Shown one piece after another: positions 9,666 to 20,142 of a DNA stretch of 37,908 nt. The position numbers and the translations under genes are program-made. Within the stretch, counting starts at the first letter, position 1. Each line of letters begins with the position of its first letter. Under the pieces are notes generated by a model. It saw only the letters and a program-made list of their open reading frames with translations, was not told the DNA's origin and searched no databases. The DNA is from Chara braunii (taxonomy: Eukaryota > Streptophyta > Charophyceae > Charales > Characeae): the NCBI GenBank assembly GCA_003427395.1, contig BFEA01000464.1, positions 251,032 to 288,939 on the forward strand, written 5' to 3'.

Positions 9666-10854
9666 TGTCTGGCCCGGGACGTAGTTGGCGATGGTCGGAG
9701 GCCAGAGCTTGCAGTCTCTCCAGCAACTTCATCGGGGTAGTGCCAGGTGTCGGTTTCGCCATCGGTGACACGAGGGATGCCGGGCTTGTTGACGGACCTG
9801 CCAAGGACGACCCTATAGCATGTTGCGCGGGATCTAGGTAGTACTGCAGGTCGAGGCTTTCGGTGTTGCTGCCCTCCTCGTTCGCATTCTCATCGAACTC
9901 GATGCCGGTGGTCTCCTTGTCTTCCGTGGAGATCAAGGAAGAGTAATTGCCGAACGTCAACTCCTCCTCCGACTCCACGAAGTACAGGGACTGCAACCTC
10001 TCGAGGAAGGTCTTCGCGTTCATGCGGGAGGCGCCGTGGTAGTTGTCGAGCAGCGTGAACATGTGGTCCTTGCGGCGCACGTACTCGGCGTCAGTGTCCT
10101 TCTTCGGCTGCGTTTGCAAGAACAAGAAGTCGTATATCTTGTTCCGCTTCCTCGCACTCAACTTGAACCACATGTCCGTCTTGTTGTTCCACGCGCGAGC
10201 CCGAGTCTCGTTGACGACCATGAACTCGCAAGTGTGGGCACCCGAATTGACCTCGCTTTTGACGAGATCAATTGCAAATTGCAACAGGTCAGAGTTCCCT
10301 TCCATCGCAATGCCGTGTCGTCCTGCCTTCAGTAGTTCCCACGTGGATCGCGCGTGTGGCTTCCCAAGGAAGACGACACCCTCCCCCTTCTTGGTGATGG
10401 ATTCAAGAAGATTGACGAATTCCGTGGGGTTGTATTCCATGTCCTTGAACACACTGCCCCGCCGTGCAGGCGAGGTATGCGACCAGTCGCAAAGGTTGAA
10501 CGGAATGTCGGACACATCCGTTTGCGTAACCTTCTGTGGCAGCCGCATTGCAGCAGCGGCGCCTGCCGGCAGTTTCCCCTCGTAGACGATGGACGTGTTA
10601 GCGCGCAAATCATCACCCTTGAAGAGGATGTACATCCGGTTGTCTTCCTTGTATAAATTGTTCCCGACGGGGAAGCTTTTCTTCTGCTGACTACTCCTCA
10701 CCCACTTCCTTTCCAACAACTTCACGAAAGAAAGATGGTTCATGCCAGAAACGAGAGGTTCTTGTGGCGCGACACGAAAACGAAGAGCGTCCAATGTGAC
10801 GGACACCACGTCCGAAGTTGGGAATCCAGAGTGTCGAACGCTTGCGCTTTCCAC
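9649..10854 (-). pseudogene. copy 1, methyltransferase-like segment
   Basis: The longest clean frame of copy 1 (401 codons). Residues 116-121 read D-I-P-F-N-L, resembling motif IV (D-P-P-Y-N-[IL]) of N6/N4 DNA methyltransferases. About 35 residues on, G-E-G-V-V-F-L-G-K-P-H-A (157-168), then W-E-L-L-K-A-G-R-H, resemble the strand-5 and helix segment that follows motif IV. The match is to layout and short motifs only; the second Pro and the Tyr of D-P-P-Y are replaced and a clear SAM-binding motif I was not proved (a possible one is V-L-D-L-C in the preceding segment). Copy 2 aligns over W-E-L-L-K, x-G-R-H or S-H-R-H, and E-G, but has lost the D-I-P-F-N motif. The C-terminal third is Asp/Glu/Ser-rich then Pro/Ser-rich. 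It ends by frameshift into the 9665 frame. It could instead be an unrelated conserved domain. Confidence 0.4.
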
Positions 10855-11556
10855 AGCTTCAGGTCCACCGGTTCGCAGAGATCGAGGACGAACGTGTGGC
10901 TCTTTGTGGCAACCACCGCCTCCTTAACCTCCGCACTCCTGATGTCCGCCTCCAAGGGGTCGTTGTCGAACGACGCGATGGATGTCACGCCACCCGTGTC
11001 TTTCCATTTTATGTGCACAATGCCTTCGGCAAGCGCAATCTCGCGACTCTAGTCTACTGCCAGTCAACACGGAGAGGACCTTATTCCTCCAGCCAACGGA
11101 CAACTTCTTGTGACCGGCCAACTTCTCCGTCACCTCGATCGATTGGTCGTCGTCGCAACCCATGTAAGGCGGGCAGTCCTTAAACAATGAGGAGTCTGTG
11201 ACGTGTTTCTTGCTGCCGTCCCACAACTCAACATCTAATCCACGACTCTCAAACTGCTTGAAAATTGCGGACCTTGTTTTCAGGAACGGGCACTTCTGGC
11301 TCCAATCCGCGTTCGGCCTCTTGTCGTGCTTAAACTGGTAGTAGTTTCACACACACACTAGCACGCGGTCGCACTTCACCAAATGCACCATCTCCTGGAC
11401 CCTCGGCTTTCCAAGCTTCACCAACGTCAGGGAGCCGGCCTGGACCAAAACCACCTCGCAAGCGAGCACCTTCTTCAGGACGCGACACTTCTCGTTGTCG
11501 GTCAACGACTCCATCGCTTTCCAACAATGTGTGTCCGGCTCAGGCACTTGCACGAA
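10740..11556 (-). pseudogene. copy 1, conserved middle region (broken)
   Basis: Three frame pieces align in order with the single-frame middle of copy 2. 11553 downward gives C-W-K-A-M-E-S-L (copy 2 S-W-K-A-M-S-T-L). After an in-frame TGA at 11347-11349 it continues to 10924 in the same frame. Then a frameshift leads to 11018-10740 with T-F-V-L-D-L-C-E-P-V-D-L and H-W-T-L-F-V-F-V (copy 2 T-A-V-L-D-L-C-R-P-T-Q-M and Y-W-T-L-L-C-F-V). A further frameshift near 10745 leads into the methyltransferase-like segment. V-L-D-L-C is loosely like a SAM-binding motif I, but this is not safe. Function unrecognised. Confidence 0.55.
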
Positions 11557-13031
11557 TTAGTCGCCCTCCTCTTTCTCCTTTTTGCCTTTCTTCATTGGCG
11601 GGTGCAGAAGGACGTTGTACACGACCTCCTCCCTTCCCAGCTTGTCATTGTCGATGTAGGCAACCCCAGGCTTCGCGTTTTTGACTTTCTTCTTCCGCAT
11701 GATCCACTTTGCGTCGTCGTGGCCGAGCAATCTACCTGTCTCCCATTTCTCAAAAAACTCGACGGCCAGTTTCCAGACGTTCTCTCCTGCCATCGCCAGT
11801 GGGAAATAGGAACGTAGGGCAGCGCCTTGCTTCTTGATGGCATCCTTGCCCTTCTGATCTGCAAGAATCCATAAGTTGTTGTGCGGTGTCATATTGAGCT
11901 CGACATTACAGAATTCACGCCACTTCCGGACCTGATCCTGTTTTCCGCTGGGGTTCCCCATAACAGCCGGCCGGCAAGCGTCGCGCTTCCACTGCCACCG
12001 AATGTCTTTCATTGACAGCTTCAGCTGTCTCAGGGGCGTCTTCAGGTCCTTCTTGTTGTCCCGGGAACTGACAAGGAAGTACCCTTCGAAGTCGTCCTCC
12101 GAAAAGTACACCATTCGTGCAGGCCACTGCTCGAAATTGTATTTCCTTGCCACCTCGCTGCAGCCGCGTTGTGTTGCCCACACACCGTGTAGTAGTAGTA
12201 TTGTCCCGCCAGCTCATCCCTCCAATACTCCGGCCTCAGACGTTGTGCCTTGGTCCCGAGAGTCGGTTTATCAAGCCCTAGCGGTGCCAGCTTCAGGGTT
12301 TGCAACTCGTAAGACTGCTCTTTCTTTTCGAATGCCAACCGCATCGCCTCTTTGATCCCTTCCATGAGCCCAGGATCCAGGGACAGCAGGTTGTACAGGT
12401 CCTCCCACTCCCCGAGGTCGACGACCTGCGCAAGGCTAATCCCGAACTCCCGCTTTGTCCGAACGCCGTCTTTGTACTCGAGGAAGTACCCGGCGTCGAC
12501 GTCGATGGGAGGCCGTGGCGTCTGTGGAGAGGATGGTCGTGACGCAGCCTGTTTTTGTTTCGAAGTTGGACGTTTGGCACCCGGCCGGCCCTGCTCTCCC
12601 TCGGTCCCCTTGCGTTTCTCCCCCGCAGTCCTCGGGGCCTTGTTCTTTAATTTCTTCGAAGAAACGGCGAACTCGTCTGTACGATCCCCCCTCCTCTTCT
12701 GTGGAGTGCCTTGCGTTCCCAGGCCGCCCGCGGTTCCCTCCTCCACACCCTGGCCCTCGCTCGTCTCCAAGTCGACCTCCGAAGAGGCTGCCACATTTCC
12801 TGCAGTTGTCGCACTCTCTTGTCGAACCGGAGCGTCAATCAGGACCCCAGAAATAGACAACACAGACTGCTGCGTATCCCTCAACGGCGAAGTAGGCCCC
12901 TCATCCTCGCTGTCGTCGAACTGACCTCGGCTCTCGCCATGGTGCAGCTGAGTAGCGGGACCAGAACCCAGATCACCGCCCTCCGCCGCTGCCCCGCTTG
13001 ACTCGCAACCGCCGCACAGCCTTAACGACAA
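11557..13031 (-). pseudogene. copy 1, N-terminal basic region and ParB/Srx-like segment
   Basis: 13031 downward encodes a Ser/Glu-rich start, then basic clusters (K-K-L-K-N-K, E-K-R-K-G) that look like nuclear localisation signals, then Y-F-L-E-Y-K and a Leu-rich helix region, and Y-Y-Y-T-V-C-G-Q-H-N-A-A-A-A near 12170-12210. G-x-H-x-x-x-A-A is the pattern of the ParB/sulfiredoxin fold (G-E-R/H-R-x-x-A in ParB). The frame then breaks and continues in the 12183-11557 frame with V-A-R-K-Y-N-F-E-Q-W-P-A-R-M, matching copy 2 I-A-R-E-L-R-L-N-C-W-T-A-R-P. Compared with copy 2 about 10 residues are missing at the break, so this is a frameshifting deletion. The segment ends at an in-frame TAA (11557-11559). 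In bacteria and phages ParB-like domains sit N-terminal to DNA methylases, the same order as here; that is known family context, not proof of function. Confidence 0.5.
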
Positions 13032-13040
13032 CGAGAGCTC

Positions 13041-13550
13041 CTAGGAGGGGCCGACGTCGCAGGGGACGTCGAGAACGATGTTCTTGTTCTCCAACATGTC
13101 GAAAAATTCATGCGCCAAAACAAAACCGCCCCCAAGAACGAGTTCTCTGTAGAACGGGGTGTTCACAGCACCCGCTCCGAAACCCTCACACAGCTCGAGG
13201 TCCAACAGTGCCCCTTTCGAATTGGCAATGACGTTGCCCTTGGCGTCATAAACGTTTTGCATATAGAAATGTCACCTGCCCCCCTTCGCGTCCTCCCACC
13301 GCAAGACGACCCTAAGTAGTTTACGCCTTTTGTTGCCATCAACGAAGATGACAGGACCACATGGCTGTGCAGTCGGGTTGGAAGCGTCTCCACAGCACCA
13401 GTCGATGAACCATTTCGACTTCGCATGGTTCGACCACGATTTCATGGCAGTAGACGACCGCCTTGTGGAATCTTTTCCCGATTCCCTCCCGGAGGTCCCT
13501 GTTGGCTCCACCTTGCCCCTCGACGAAGACATCCTGTCTGCGAACGACAA
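13041..13550 (-). pseudogene. possible upstream part of copy 1, unrecognised
   Basis: This is in the same minus-strand frame as the 13031 segment but separated by a TAG (13041-13043), with a TGA at 13272-13274 inside. It encodes K-W-F-I-D-W-C-C-G-D, then V-I-F-V-D-G-N-K-R-R-K, and after the TGA N-V-Y-D-A-K-G-N-V and L-D-L-E-L-C-E-G-F. The sequence is not low-complexity and reads like real protein, but I do not recognise a family, and copy 2 has no counterpart because satellite DNA begins just upstream of it. A donor-like CAG then GTGACA overlaps the TGA, so part could be intron. Confidence 0.35.
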
Positions 13551-13699
13551 CGCAAATCAAACAACGCACCATGCAGTCAACGTCTGGCAAAACACAACAG
13601 CAACAGAACAGTCACTGACACACTACAACGTAGGCTCTGCCGCAGCGAAATCCGCACACAAAGACCCTCCGACACCCCAATTTGGAAGGGTGAGAACGT

Positions 13700-14589
13700 G
13701 AAGTTCGTCGGGATCCGAACTTCAAGAGGGCACGAGAGCGAGAGGCAGAGAGAGAGAGAGAAGTCAGTGAAAACTCGTAGTGCGCCGGTGATCAAGCGCT
13801 GTTTATGCGACCGACGGGGCACGAGGAAGACCACAGACAGACCAACGTAGAGCCCAAAACGAGAAGTTTGTCGGGATCCGAACTAAAGGACGGTGCGTTA
13901 GAGAGAGACGGTGAAAGAGACACAAGATTCGTAATTTTGTGGATGTTAAACTCGACGAGGATGTAGGAAGTCCACACTCACATCAGAGGCCACCTCAAAA
14001 TGAGAAGTTCGCCGGCATCCGAACTTCGTCCGCTGTCCATTGTGGCGCTCTGTGTACTCTGGCACCCGATGGAGCCCAGTTGAAAGCAGGAGCCTGGCCA
14101 ACATATTCTGTGACCCTGTTCGGGCGAACTAGGGCTGTTCTTTCAATCGATGGGTGATCAGGAAGACCAACGCGAGCTGAATGGGTAGAAGAAAACGCGA
14201 AGTCCGCCGAGATCCGAACTTAAGGAGGCTTCTCGAGAGAGAGACATAGAGAAAAACAGGATCCACACTTAAGGGGCACAAGGAAGACCACCGTCAGATC
14301 AAAGGGGAACTGGAAAGACGAAGTTCGCCGGGATCCGAACTATGCAAGAGAGAGATAGAGATAGAGAGATGGGATCTGAACTTCCGTGCCAGGTGAAATC
14401 CACGATGCAGCAAGAAAATCACCGTGACGTTGGAGGCAAGACGACAATGCGCAGTCCGCCAGCACTCGAAATCGTTCCGCTCTCCCGTTTCGCAATATGT
14501 TAAGTCCGGAAGCGATGTTCAGACCCAGGCGGGGCAGAGAGACGCGGCATGAAAGGTGGAAACCTGAAGTCCGTCGGGATCCGTACTTC
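13700..14589. repeat. 24-bp palindrome cluster 3 with GA-rich spacers
   Basis: Six sites at 13700-13723, 13863-13886, 14004-14027, 14199-14222, 14320-14343 and 14566-14589 have arms GAAGTTCG and CGAACTTC around a core YCGGGATC; a weaker half-site lies near 14369. Most are followed by GAGAGAGAG and then a shared stretch like GGAAGACCACCGTCAGATC. Spacing runs from 121 to 246 bp, so this is a diverged tandem repeat built on the palindrome. The 14320-14560 part also resembles 30742-31000 (shared GGTGAAATCCAC and CGTTGGAGGC). Confidence 0.8.
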
Positions 14590-14692
14590 ACGAGGGCGCG
14601 CAGCAGGAAAACCACTCTGTCGTTGGAGGCTAGACGGAAGTGAGTGTCAGTGGATTGCTTGAGGTTCGTACCTAAAGTGCGCGGTGTAGCGT

Positions 14693-15529
14693 CTACTTGC
14701 AACGGCTGCCTCTCACACCACTACCCACTACTTCATATTCACCATTTTCGGCTACACACATGCCTCTCATACCTCTCGCTCCTTCACCACCAAACACGGG
14801 GTCTGACAACCAGTCCTGATCTAGTGCCATGAGGGGTTCCTCGCGTACGAGTTCGTGGACCGAAGCCATACATAGCATTTATTGATGATCCGTATACGTG
14901 GATCTGCGGTTCCTCGACTGTAGCGCTCTCCGAAAAGACAGAAATGTATTTCATCGTGACAAACAATCCTGGTCATGCCAAGGAGTTCCCTATACAGTCT
15001 CGTATGTCAGACACTTTTTCTTCCACCTCACGCCACAACGAAAAGTCTTTGACCTGACCCGTTATTACCAAATCTGGCCACCCATCTACACCAATACGGC
15101 CACGCACAAGCACGAACTTGGACCCCTCAATTACCAATTTACCACCTCGTTACGTGACACACGCATAACTGCATCGACGAGTTTCCTGCTTTTGTCCGAA
15201 GTGGCGACACAAAACACTCTGGCGAAATCAGATCCGGACACAGTCAACCGCACACAGTAGTACGACACAGCCTGTGGAGAAATCTCGGGGCAACGGAGTG
15301 GGTACTGCTTCAAAAATGAACAATGACAAGCGCAGTCCACCAACTCTTGTTTCCACGACCTTCCCCAAGTTCGTGGCGAAGACCTGATGTAGTGGCAGAC
15401 GAGACGACCGAAATGGCGGCTGATGCAGGGGAGTGTTTTGCGCATACGGTTCAAGAACTCGTCCCGGGACTCATGCTCATGCTTGTCGACGCTGTCAACG
15501 ACATTATGCACCCTACACATCACACACAC
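14693..15529 (-). pseudogene. unrecognised broken coding region
   Basis: Three adjoining minus-strand frames read like ordinary protein. 15529-15131 gives E-F-L-N-R-M-R-K-T-L, H-F-G-R-L-V-C-H-Y, and F-C-V-A-T-S-D-K-S-R-K. A frame change then leads to K-L-V-I-E-G-S-K-F-V-L-V, G-W-P-D-L-V-I-T-G-Q-V and D-F-S-L-W-R-E-V-E-E-K-V down to an in-frame TGA near 14971. The frame resumes with F-V-T-M-K-Y-I-S-V-F and S-I-N-A-M-Y-G-F, and a final shift gives E-E-P-L-M-A-L-D-Q-D-W. I do not recognise the family. It lies between the two large copies on the same strand, so it may be a further fragment of that element type or a separate decayed gene. Confidence 0.4.
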
Positions 15530-16140
15530 ATATTACACGACACATACAGAGACGTAGGCACTCGTAAACGGAGTTGGCAAGCGATAACTCCCGTGGTGAC
15601 GGAAACACCCACTCGACACGTCCCGAACTAAATATTCACAAGCTTTCTACATGCTTTCAAGAAGTGCATGAGCACACGGGCGTGCAGCTCCGCCTGATGT
15701 GTGCGTACAACTGCCTTTTTTCCCCTTGATCAGGCGACATTTTATCCCTTCAACGGTGTTTTCGTTAAAAGTGAAATTGTTTTCATGTTCACTTTTTATT
15801 TTAATTGTAAAATGACACAAAGAACTGAGGGAAAAATAAGCAAACAACGAGAAAACAATGGTTATATATGAAAGCTGTTGAAGGAAATTAAACATATATT
15901 TTCACCTCGAATGTTCACACGTACACAAGCTGCAAACATGTCACTCAAGGATTGACAATCCACTTTGTAAACATGTCACTCAGTAAAACACGCCAATCTC
16001 ATCAACAACTGATGAGAAGTCTAGGAAATGTCATTACACAACATATTTTCAAAAGTGCCTACAATACACATTTTCACCCGGAATGTTCACACTAAGTAAA
16101 CATGTCAACCTCATTTTTTCAAACCTAGAACCTCAAATTC
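15530..16140. other. A/T-rich 3' flank of copy 2 with short repeats
   Basis: No gene supported. TTCACCYSGAATGTTCACAC recurs at 15901 and 16073 (172 bp apart), and AAACATGTCA recurs three times between 15934 and 16106. A stretch near 15760-15800 (GTTTTCGTTAAAAGTGAAAT) resembles the reverse complement of 30460-30512. Confidence 0.45.
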
Positions 16141-16927
16141 TCATTGACTTTCCAATCTAACCATGGACAAAATGTCAAATGTTATTCTAAGTCTCATATC
16201 AGGAATACCATCTTGTGAGAAACCGAACGGAGGGAAGTGACATTTTGCAAGCAAAGATGCAAAACCTAACATAAGAACACCACAACTAGAAGAATCCTCT
16301 TGAGTAGGAATCCCATCTACTGATGTATCAAAGTAGGATGTAGGCTCCTTCACATGATATTTTTCCTGAAGATTTTATCGCTGAAACTCCGCTCTGAAAA
16401 AATCTGCCAAAAGTTCGAGGACTGGACTGTAGTCAACACGATGGAGAGAGTCTACGAGGCAGAATTTACACTCAGAGCGATCTATACTGACATAAGCTAA
16501 GGCCCAATGATTTCCGAAATGGAGAGGGATAATTACCAAATCAAAATTGAAAAGATTTATGTCCTTCACCTATCTTGTCCCTTCGGAGTATGCGATTTAG
16601 CGGACTGAGCTTTTGACAATCTGCGAAAGAAAAAATAATTTAGAATATGCACAGATGGAATGCTACAAGAACTTTCATCTTTTGCCACTTCTGCACATGT
16701 CGAATCCACCTTCTTGATGTAGTCATTGGTGATCTGAACGGCTAGCAGATACAAATTGACGACTTCATCATTTAACCATTCCCCATTTTTGGCGGCGAGC
16801 ATGACGTCTTTTTTTTCCACCTTCCACCTCCCCTTGTAATCGACAATGTTGTATTCTTCAAGATATTCCTTTTCTTCTACAGTAAGGCGTACTGTTGCTA
16901 AAGGAATCTGGAACGAAGGGTCATGCA
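16141..16927 (-). pseudogene. copy 2, Ulp1/C48 (SUMO-protease-like) C-terminal domain
   Basis: Starting at a predicted 3' splice site (TTTGTATGCAG, exon from 16927), the frame reads H-D-P-S-F-Q-I-P, then G-E-W-L-N-D-E-V-V-N-L-Y, the canonical W-L-N-D-E-V of Ulp1/SENP proteases. A one-base shift at 16566-16569 leads to F-D-L-V-I-I-P-L-H-F-G-N-H-W (catalytic His followed by the usual Trp) and C-L-V-D-S-L (catalytic Asp). After an in-frame TAA (16375-16377) comes I-P-T-Q-E-D-S-S-S-C-G-V (Gln and nucleophile Cys). All active-site residues are therefore present, and closer to consensus than in copy 1, but one frameshift and one stop separate them. The expected activity would be removal of SUMO or a SUMO-like tag, or self-processing of the fusion protein; as it stands the copy looks dead. 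Confidence 0.7.
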
Positions 16928-17569
16928 CTGCATACAAACACACATATAAACAACAATAGAGCAACTAAGACTTCACACAAAAAGAAGTGATAGACTACAT
17001 AGATATGAGCTCATGTTGTTGGTTGTCTATCTGTTTCGTCATCAGTGCTGCTATCCATAACAGATAAACTACAACCTGTGCGATGCAATTTCTTCCCTTA
17101 TGTGAGGCTTATTCTAACAGCTTTAAACATCCTTAAGGCAGTTGGCTTCACAGATGGAAATGTCATGGGTGTACGACTTCTTCTCTCATTTTACGGCAAA
17201 GTTGACAAAGCTTGCAAGCCACGACGAATGATATTCTTCTCTCTCTTCCTTTGCGAGTGTACATGTGTCGTTTTCGACAGTTCTTTTTGTCGCCCTGCAT
17301 GATTGACAAAATAAAACGTAATGAGTTACAATTCCGACTTTCCGTTGTTGAAACTGACTCATGAATACCAATACAAAATATATGGCCATTGCACTAAGTC
17401 TTCATACAAAACAATTGCAGTATTTCTCTTCAGAAAACGCAAAGTTCCAAAGCTAGGTAAATAAACAATACATCTGAGGGATCGACACAATGGGAAATGA
17501 GTGCATGTGATGTACCCACTAATCCACATATAGTATTAGATATTCCTTTTAAGATAAGAAAGTGTTCAC
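16928..17569 (-). other. predicted phase-1 intron of copy 2
   Basis: The donor is CGAG then GTGAAC at 17569; the acceptor follows GTGTTTGTATGCAG at 16928. Removal joins S-H-R of the linker to V-H-D-P of the protease exon in phase 1, the same phase and nearly the same residues (Arg then Val) as the copy 1 junction. The 642 bp between are A/T-rich with no supported ORF. Confidence 0.45.
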
Positions 17570-18743
17570 CTCGATGACTAACTCTCAGTTTTTCTTCAAC
17601 ACGACCTTCTGTCACACCTTCCACATGCAATGGCGCAATAGGAGATTCCTCGATAGCTATCATGAGGTTAGCAGACTGTGGTGTTTGAGGTTGTTCAAGC
17701 GTTTGTTGAGGTTGTACAAGTACAGCTTGCTCCGGTGTACTTAGTAGTATATGTCCTCCATCCTCTTCGATGCCCTGTACATGGAGAGTTTCTTCCTCCT
17801 TTACGCCCTCAAAAGTGTCATGGAAAGTGCCGCTTACTTTGGCTGGCATCGTCGACGACGACATCTGCAATTCCGTGAGTGTACCAGTAATATCCACTTT
17901 TATAGCCTTGCAACTCACACCGCCTTTTCGTCCCGAAGTTTTGGCACTGTTGCCCACTAGTATCGTAGTCGCCCAAACTTGTTCAGCTATACTCACGCCC
18001 TCGCAACTCACACCGCCAATAGTTGCACTGCCCCCCTGTGGTCCCGAAGCCTTGCCAGTTGCACCGGCGATCGTTTCCGATCCCACAGTCGGGTTCGACT
18101 CGACCGTGAGTTTCTTCGTTTGGTCAAGTCGGGAACGCTCCAATGCGAGGCGACCGTCGTGTTCGACTCGACCGTGGGACCCTTCGACAGTTGAACCACC
18201 ACTCGATCTTGATCCCTTGCGCTCTGTTTCTTAAGGCCCCTGAGACCCTTCGACAGTTGAACCACCGCCACTTGGTCCTGTAGGTTTGCTATGCTCACCG
18301 CCGCTTGGTGCTTATCCCTTGCCTTCTGTTGCTTGACGCCCCTTAAACTTTTCGGTTTGTTGTCGTTCCCCACGACTTGCGTCCTTGCCGCTTGCACCGT
18401 CATTTGGTTCCGGACACTTGTCACTTGCACCGCTCCCCGATCGCAATCCTTTGTCATGCGCACCTCCGCTCGATCCGGATCCCTTACCATGCTCACCACC
18501 GCCGCTTGATTTTTTCCTCTCCCAAGATTTTATCTGACATGCCAATAATATCCGTAAGCCGGGCTGGTTTGTCTATCATAGAACTCTTCCAGATACTCAA
18601 GCCACTGCGATGTTTTGAACTCTTGGAAAATTTCTTCTGTTCTTACATCTAGTCTTGAGTGAGAAACCTCCGGATTAAGTCGCAGGAGTCGCTTGGCAAT
18701 CTGATTTTTGGCATGTTTCAGAAAGTTTGGTCCTGACATACGT
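17570..18743 (-). pseudogene. copy 2, C-terminal segment and Gly/Ser-rich linker
   Basis: Exon from 18743: M-S-G-P-N-F-L-K-H, then E-I-F-Q-E-F-K-T-S-Q-W and L-E-Y-L-E-E-F-Y, which aligns with copy 1 (9665 frame). Near 18530-18545 the frame changes (TAA at 18530). The frame from 18545 is rich in S-G-G-G, D-K-G and T-V-E-G-S, with stops at 18312 and about 18238, and runs on through E-E-D-G-G-H-I-L-L-S-T and Q-P-Q-Q-T-L-E-Q-P to the donor at 17570. Repeated DNA units leave a second frame (18499-18008) open too. GTTCGACTCGAC, the core of the neighbouring satellite, occurs inside this linker at 18093-18104 and 18161-18172. Confidence 0.45.
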
Positions 18744-18871
18744 CTGTGGAGGCAAAACTATCACTCCCCTTCTTTTTTTATAGCCATAACCCACCTCCCT
18801 CTCGCCAATGCAGGTTGGAAGTGTTGGGGGTGCCATATAATGTGATGACCCTATGTGGCATCATCCGTCAC
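18744..18871 (-). other. predicted 128-bp intron of copy 2
   Basis: The donor is ATACG then GTGACG at 18871; the acceptor follows GTTTTGCCTCCACAG at 18744. Splicing joins E-T-I-I-R to R-M-S-G-P in frame (phase 2) and removes the TGA at 18868, so that stop need not be a lesion. Confidence 0.45.
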
Positions 18872-20142
18872 CGTATAATCGTCTCGGCCACTATAGACCC
18901 CTGAAGCAGTCGAATGTCTGCAAGGATTGTGTCTCCAATCTCGTACTCCAAAGGCTCATCAGATGGAGGTTGTTGTGGAGTTCGAGAGCGTAGTAATTCC
19001 ATAACAGTACTTGGGCTGTGTGCAAATGGTAATAGAGTTGCCATCATCTCGGGGGAGAGCATTGCTAGAAGCTTCGGATCCAGACTGCCTCCGGATGGCT
19101 CCGTCATCGTATTACCCTCCATTTGAGTCAGTGTAACAATAGAAGAAGTCGGTGGCTGAGTCATTAACTGATCTGTTGAAACCGTCATGCTCGAAGCTCC
19201 TCCCGAACCGGACGATGTGCCTGGAATACCCATTCTCTGCGAAGACGGGCTACAAGCTTTTTGCCTCTCAGCTGCCAAAGCCGCTTGCAAAGTGCCATCA
19301 ACACTCTCTTCTTCTGAGTCATCCGCATCAAAGTCCTCACCATCCATAAAACAAGTCGCATAACCTGCGATTGTAAACGCCCCGATTTGTTGGTCGAAGT
19401 ACATTGTCTCCAAACGGTCGAGAAATGAAACCTCCCTCTCCGATGGTGCTTTATGATAACCCCTCAAGAGTCTCTCCACTTTTCTTCTTCTGAGGACATA
19501 AGTTCGTTCCCCTCTGTCTTACGACTTTGTTTCGAAGAGAAACTCCCAAATATTGACCACGTTTTGGCCAACCTTGTAGACGAGATCACGCCCTTCATCG
19601 TGTCGAGGAGGCGGCTTAGTAAAGTTGGCGTAGTAATCTCGAGTTTTTACCATCTTGTCAAGGAACTGAGTGAGGAACTCGAACTTCATACCCTCCCCTT
19701 CCAGCACAATGCAATGACGGTGACTCTTTAACAACTCCCAAACCAATCCCGCATGACCTTTCCCGATGAAAATGACAGCCTCATCCGCAGTACAAAAATG
19801 CTCCAATGTCTCCACCATTGCATTCAGCTCCCTTTCCATACCATCATATACCCCTTCCTCCGGTGGATCCATACCTGCCATTTTTCACTTTGATGGTAGA
19901 AAGTTCTTCTCCACGACATCAGTCAACATCTTCGGCTTTCTCTCTCTCCGCACAAGTGTCGATATGTCAGTCACCCGCTCGACAGATGATGAACCTGCAG
20001 CTTGAATATCTTCAAACAAGGGAATAGTGTTGCGATGAAAATCCCCGTCGTTGGAGTACATGATGACCACCATTCTATCTGTGTCCTCCAAAGGCAAGTT
20101 TGCAACCTTATACACTTTCCCCTTTGTTTGTTGTAGACGAGT
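18872..20142 (-). pseudogene. copy 2, methyltransferase-like segment
   Basis: One minus-strand frame continues from the middle region through two nonsense codons (TGA 19882-19884, TAA 19519-19521) without any frameshift. It aligns with copy 1: D-T-D-R-M-V-V (copy 1 E-D-N-R-M-Y-I), V-I-F-I-G-K-G-H-A followed by W-E-L-L-K-S-H-R-H (copy 1 V-V-F-L-G-K-P-H-A followed by W-E-L-L-K-A-G-R-H), and W-E-F-L-F before the TAA, with Y-V-L-R-R-R-K-V after it. The copy 1 motif D-I-P-F-N-L falls at the degraded E-K-N-F-L-P in copy 2, so a catalytic methylase role cannot be supported for this copy. The C-terminal part is Asp/Glu/Ser-rich and then Pro/Met-rich. Confidence 0.45.

Noticed and set aside
18868-18870. 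TGA at 18868 as the natural end or a lesion of copy 2
   Set aside because: It falls in a predicted 128-bp intron with good splice sites, and the reading continues in frame into a segment conserved in copy 1.
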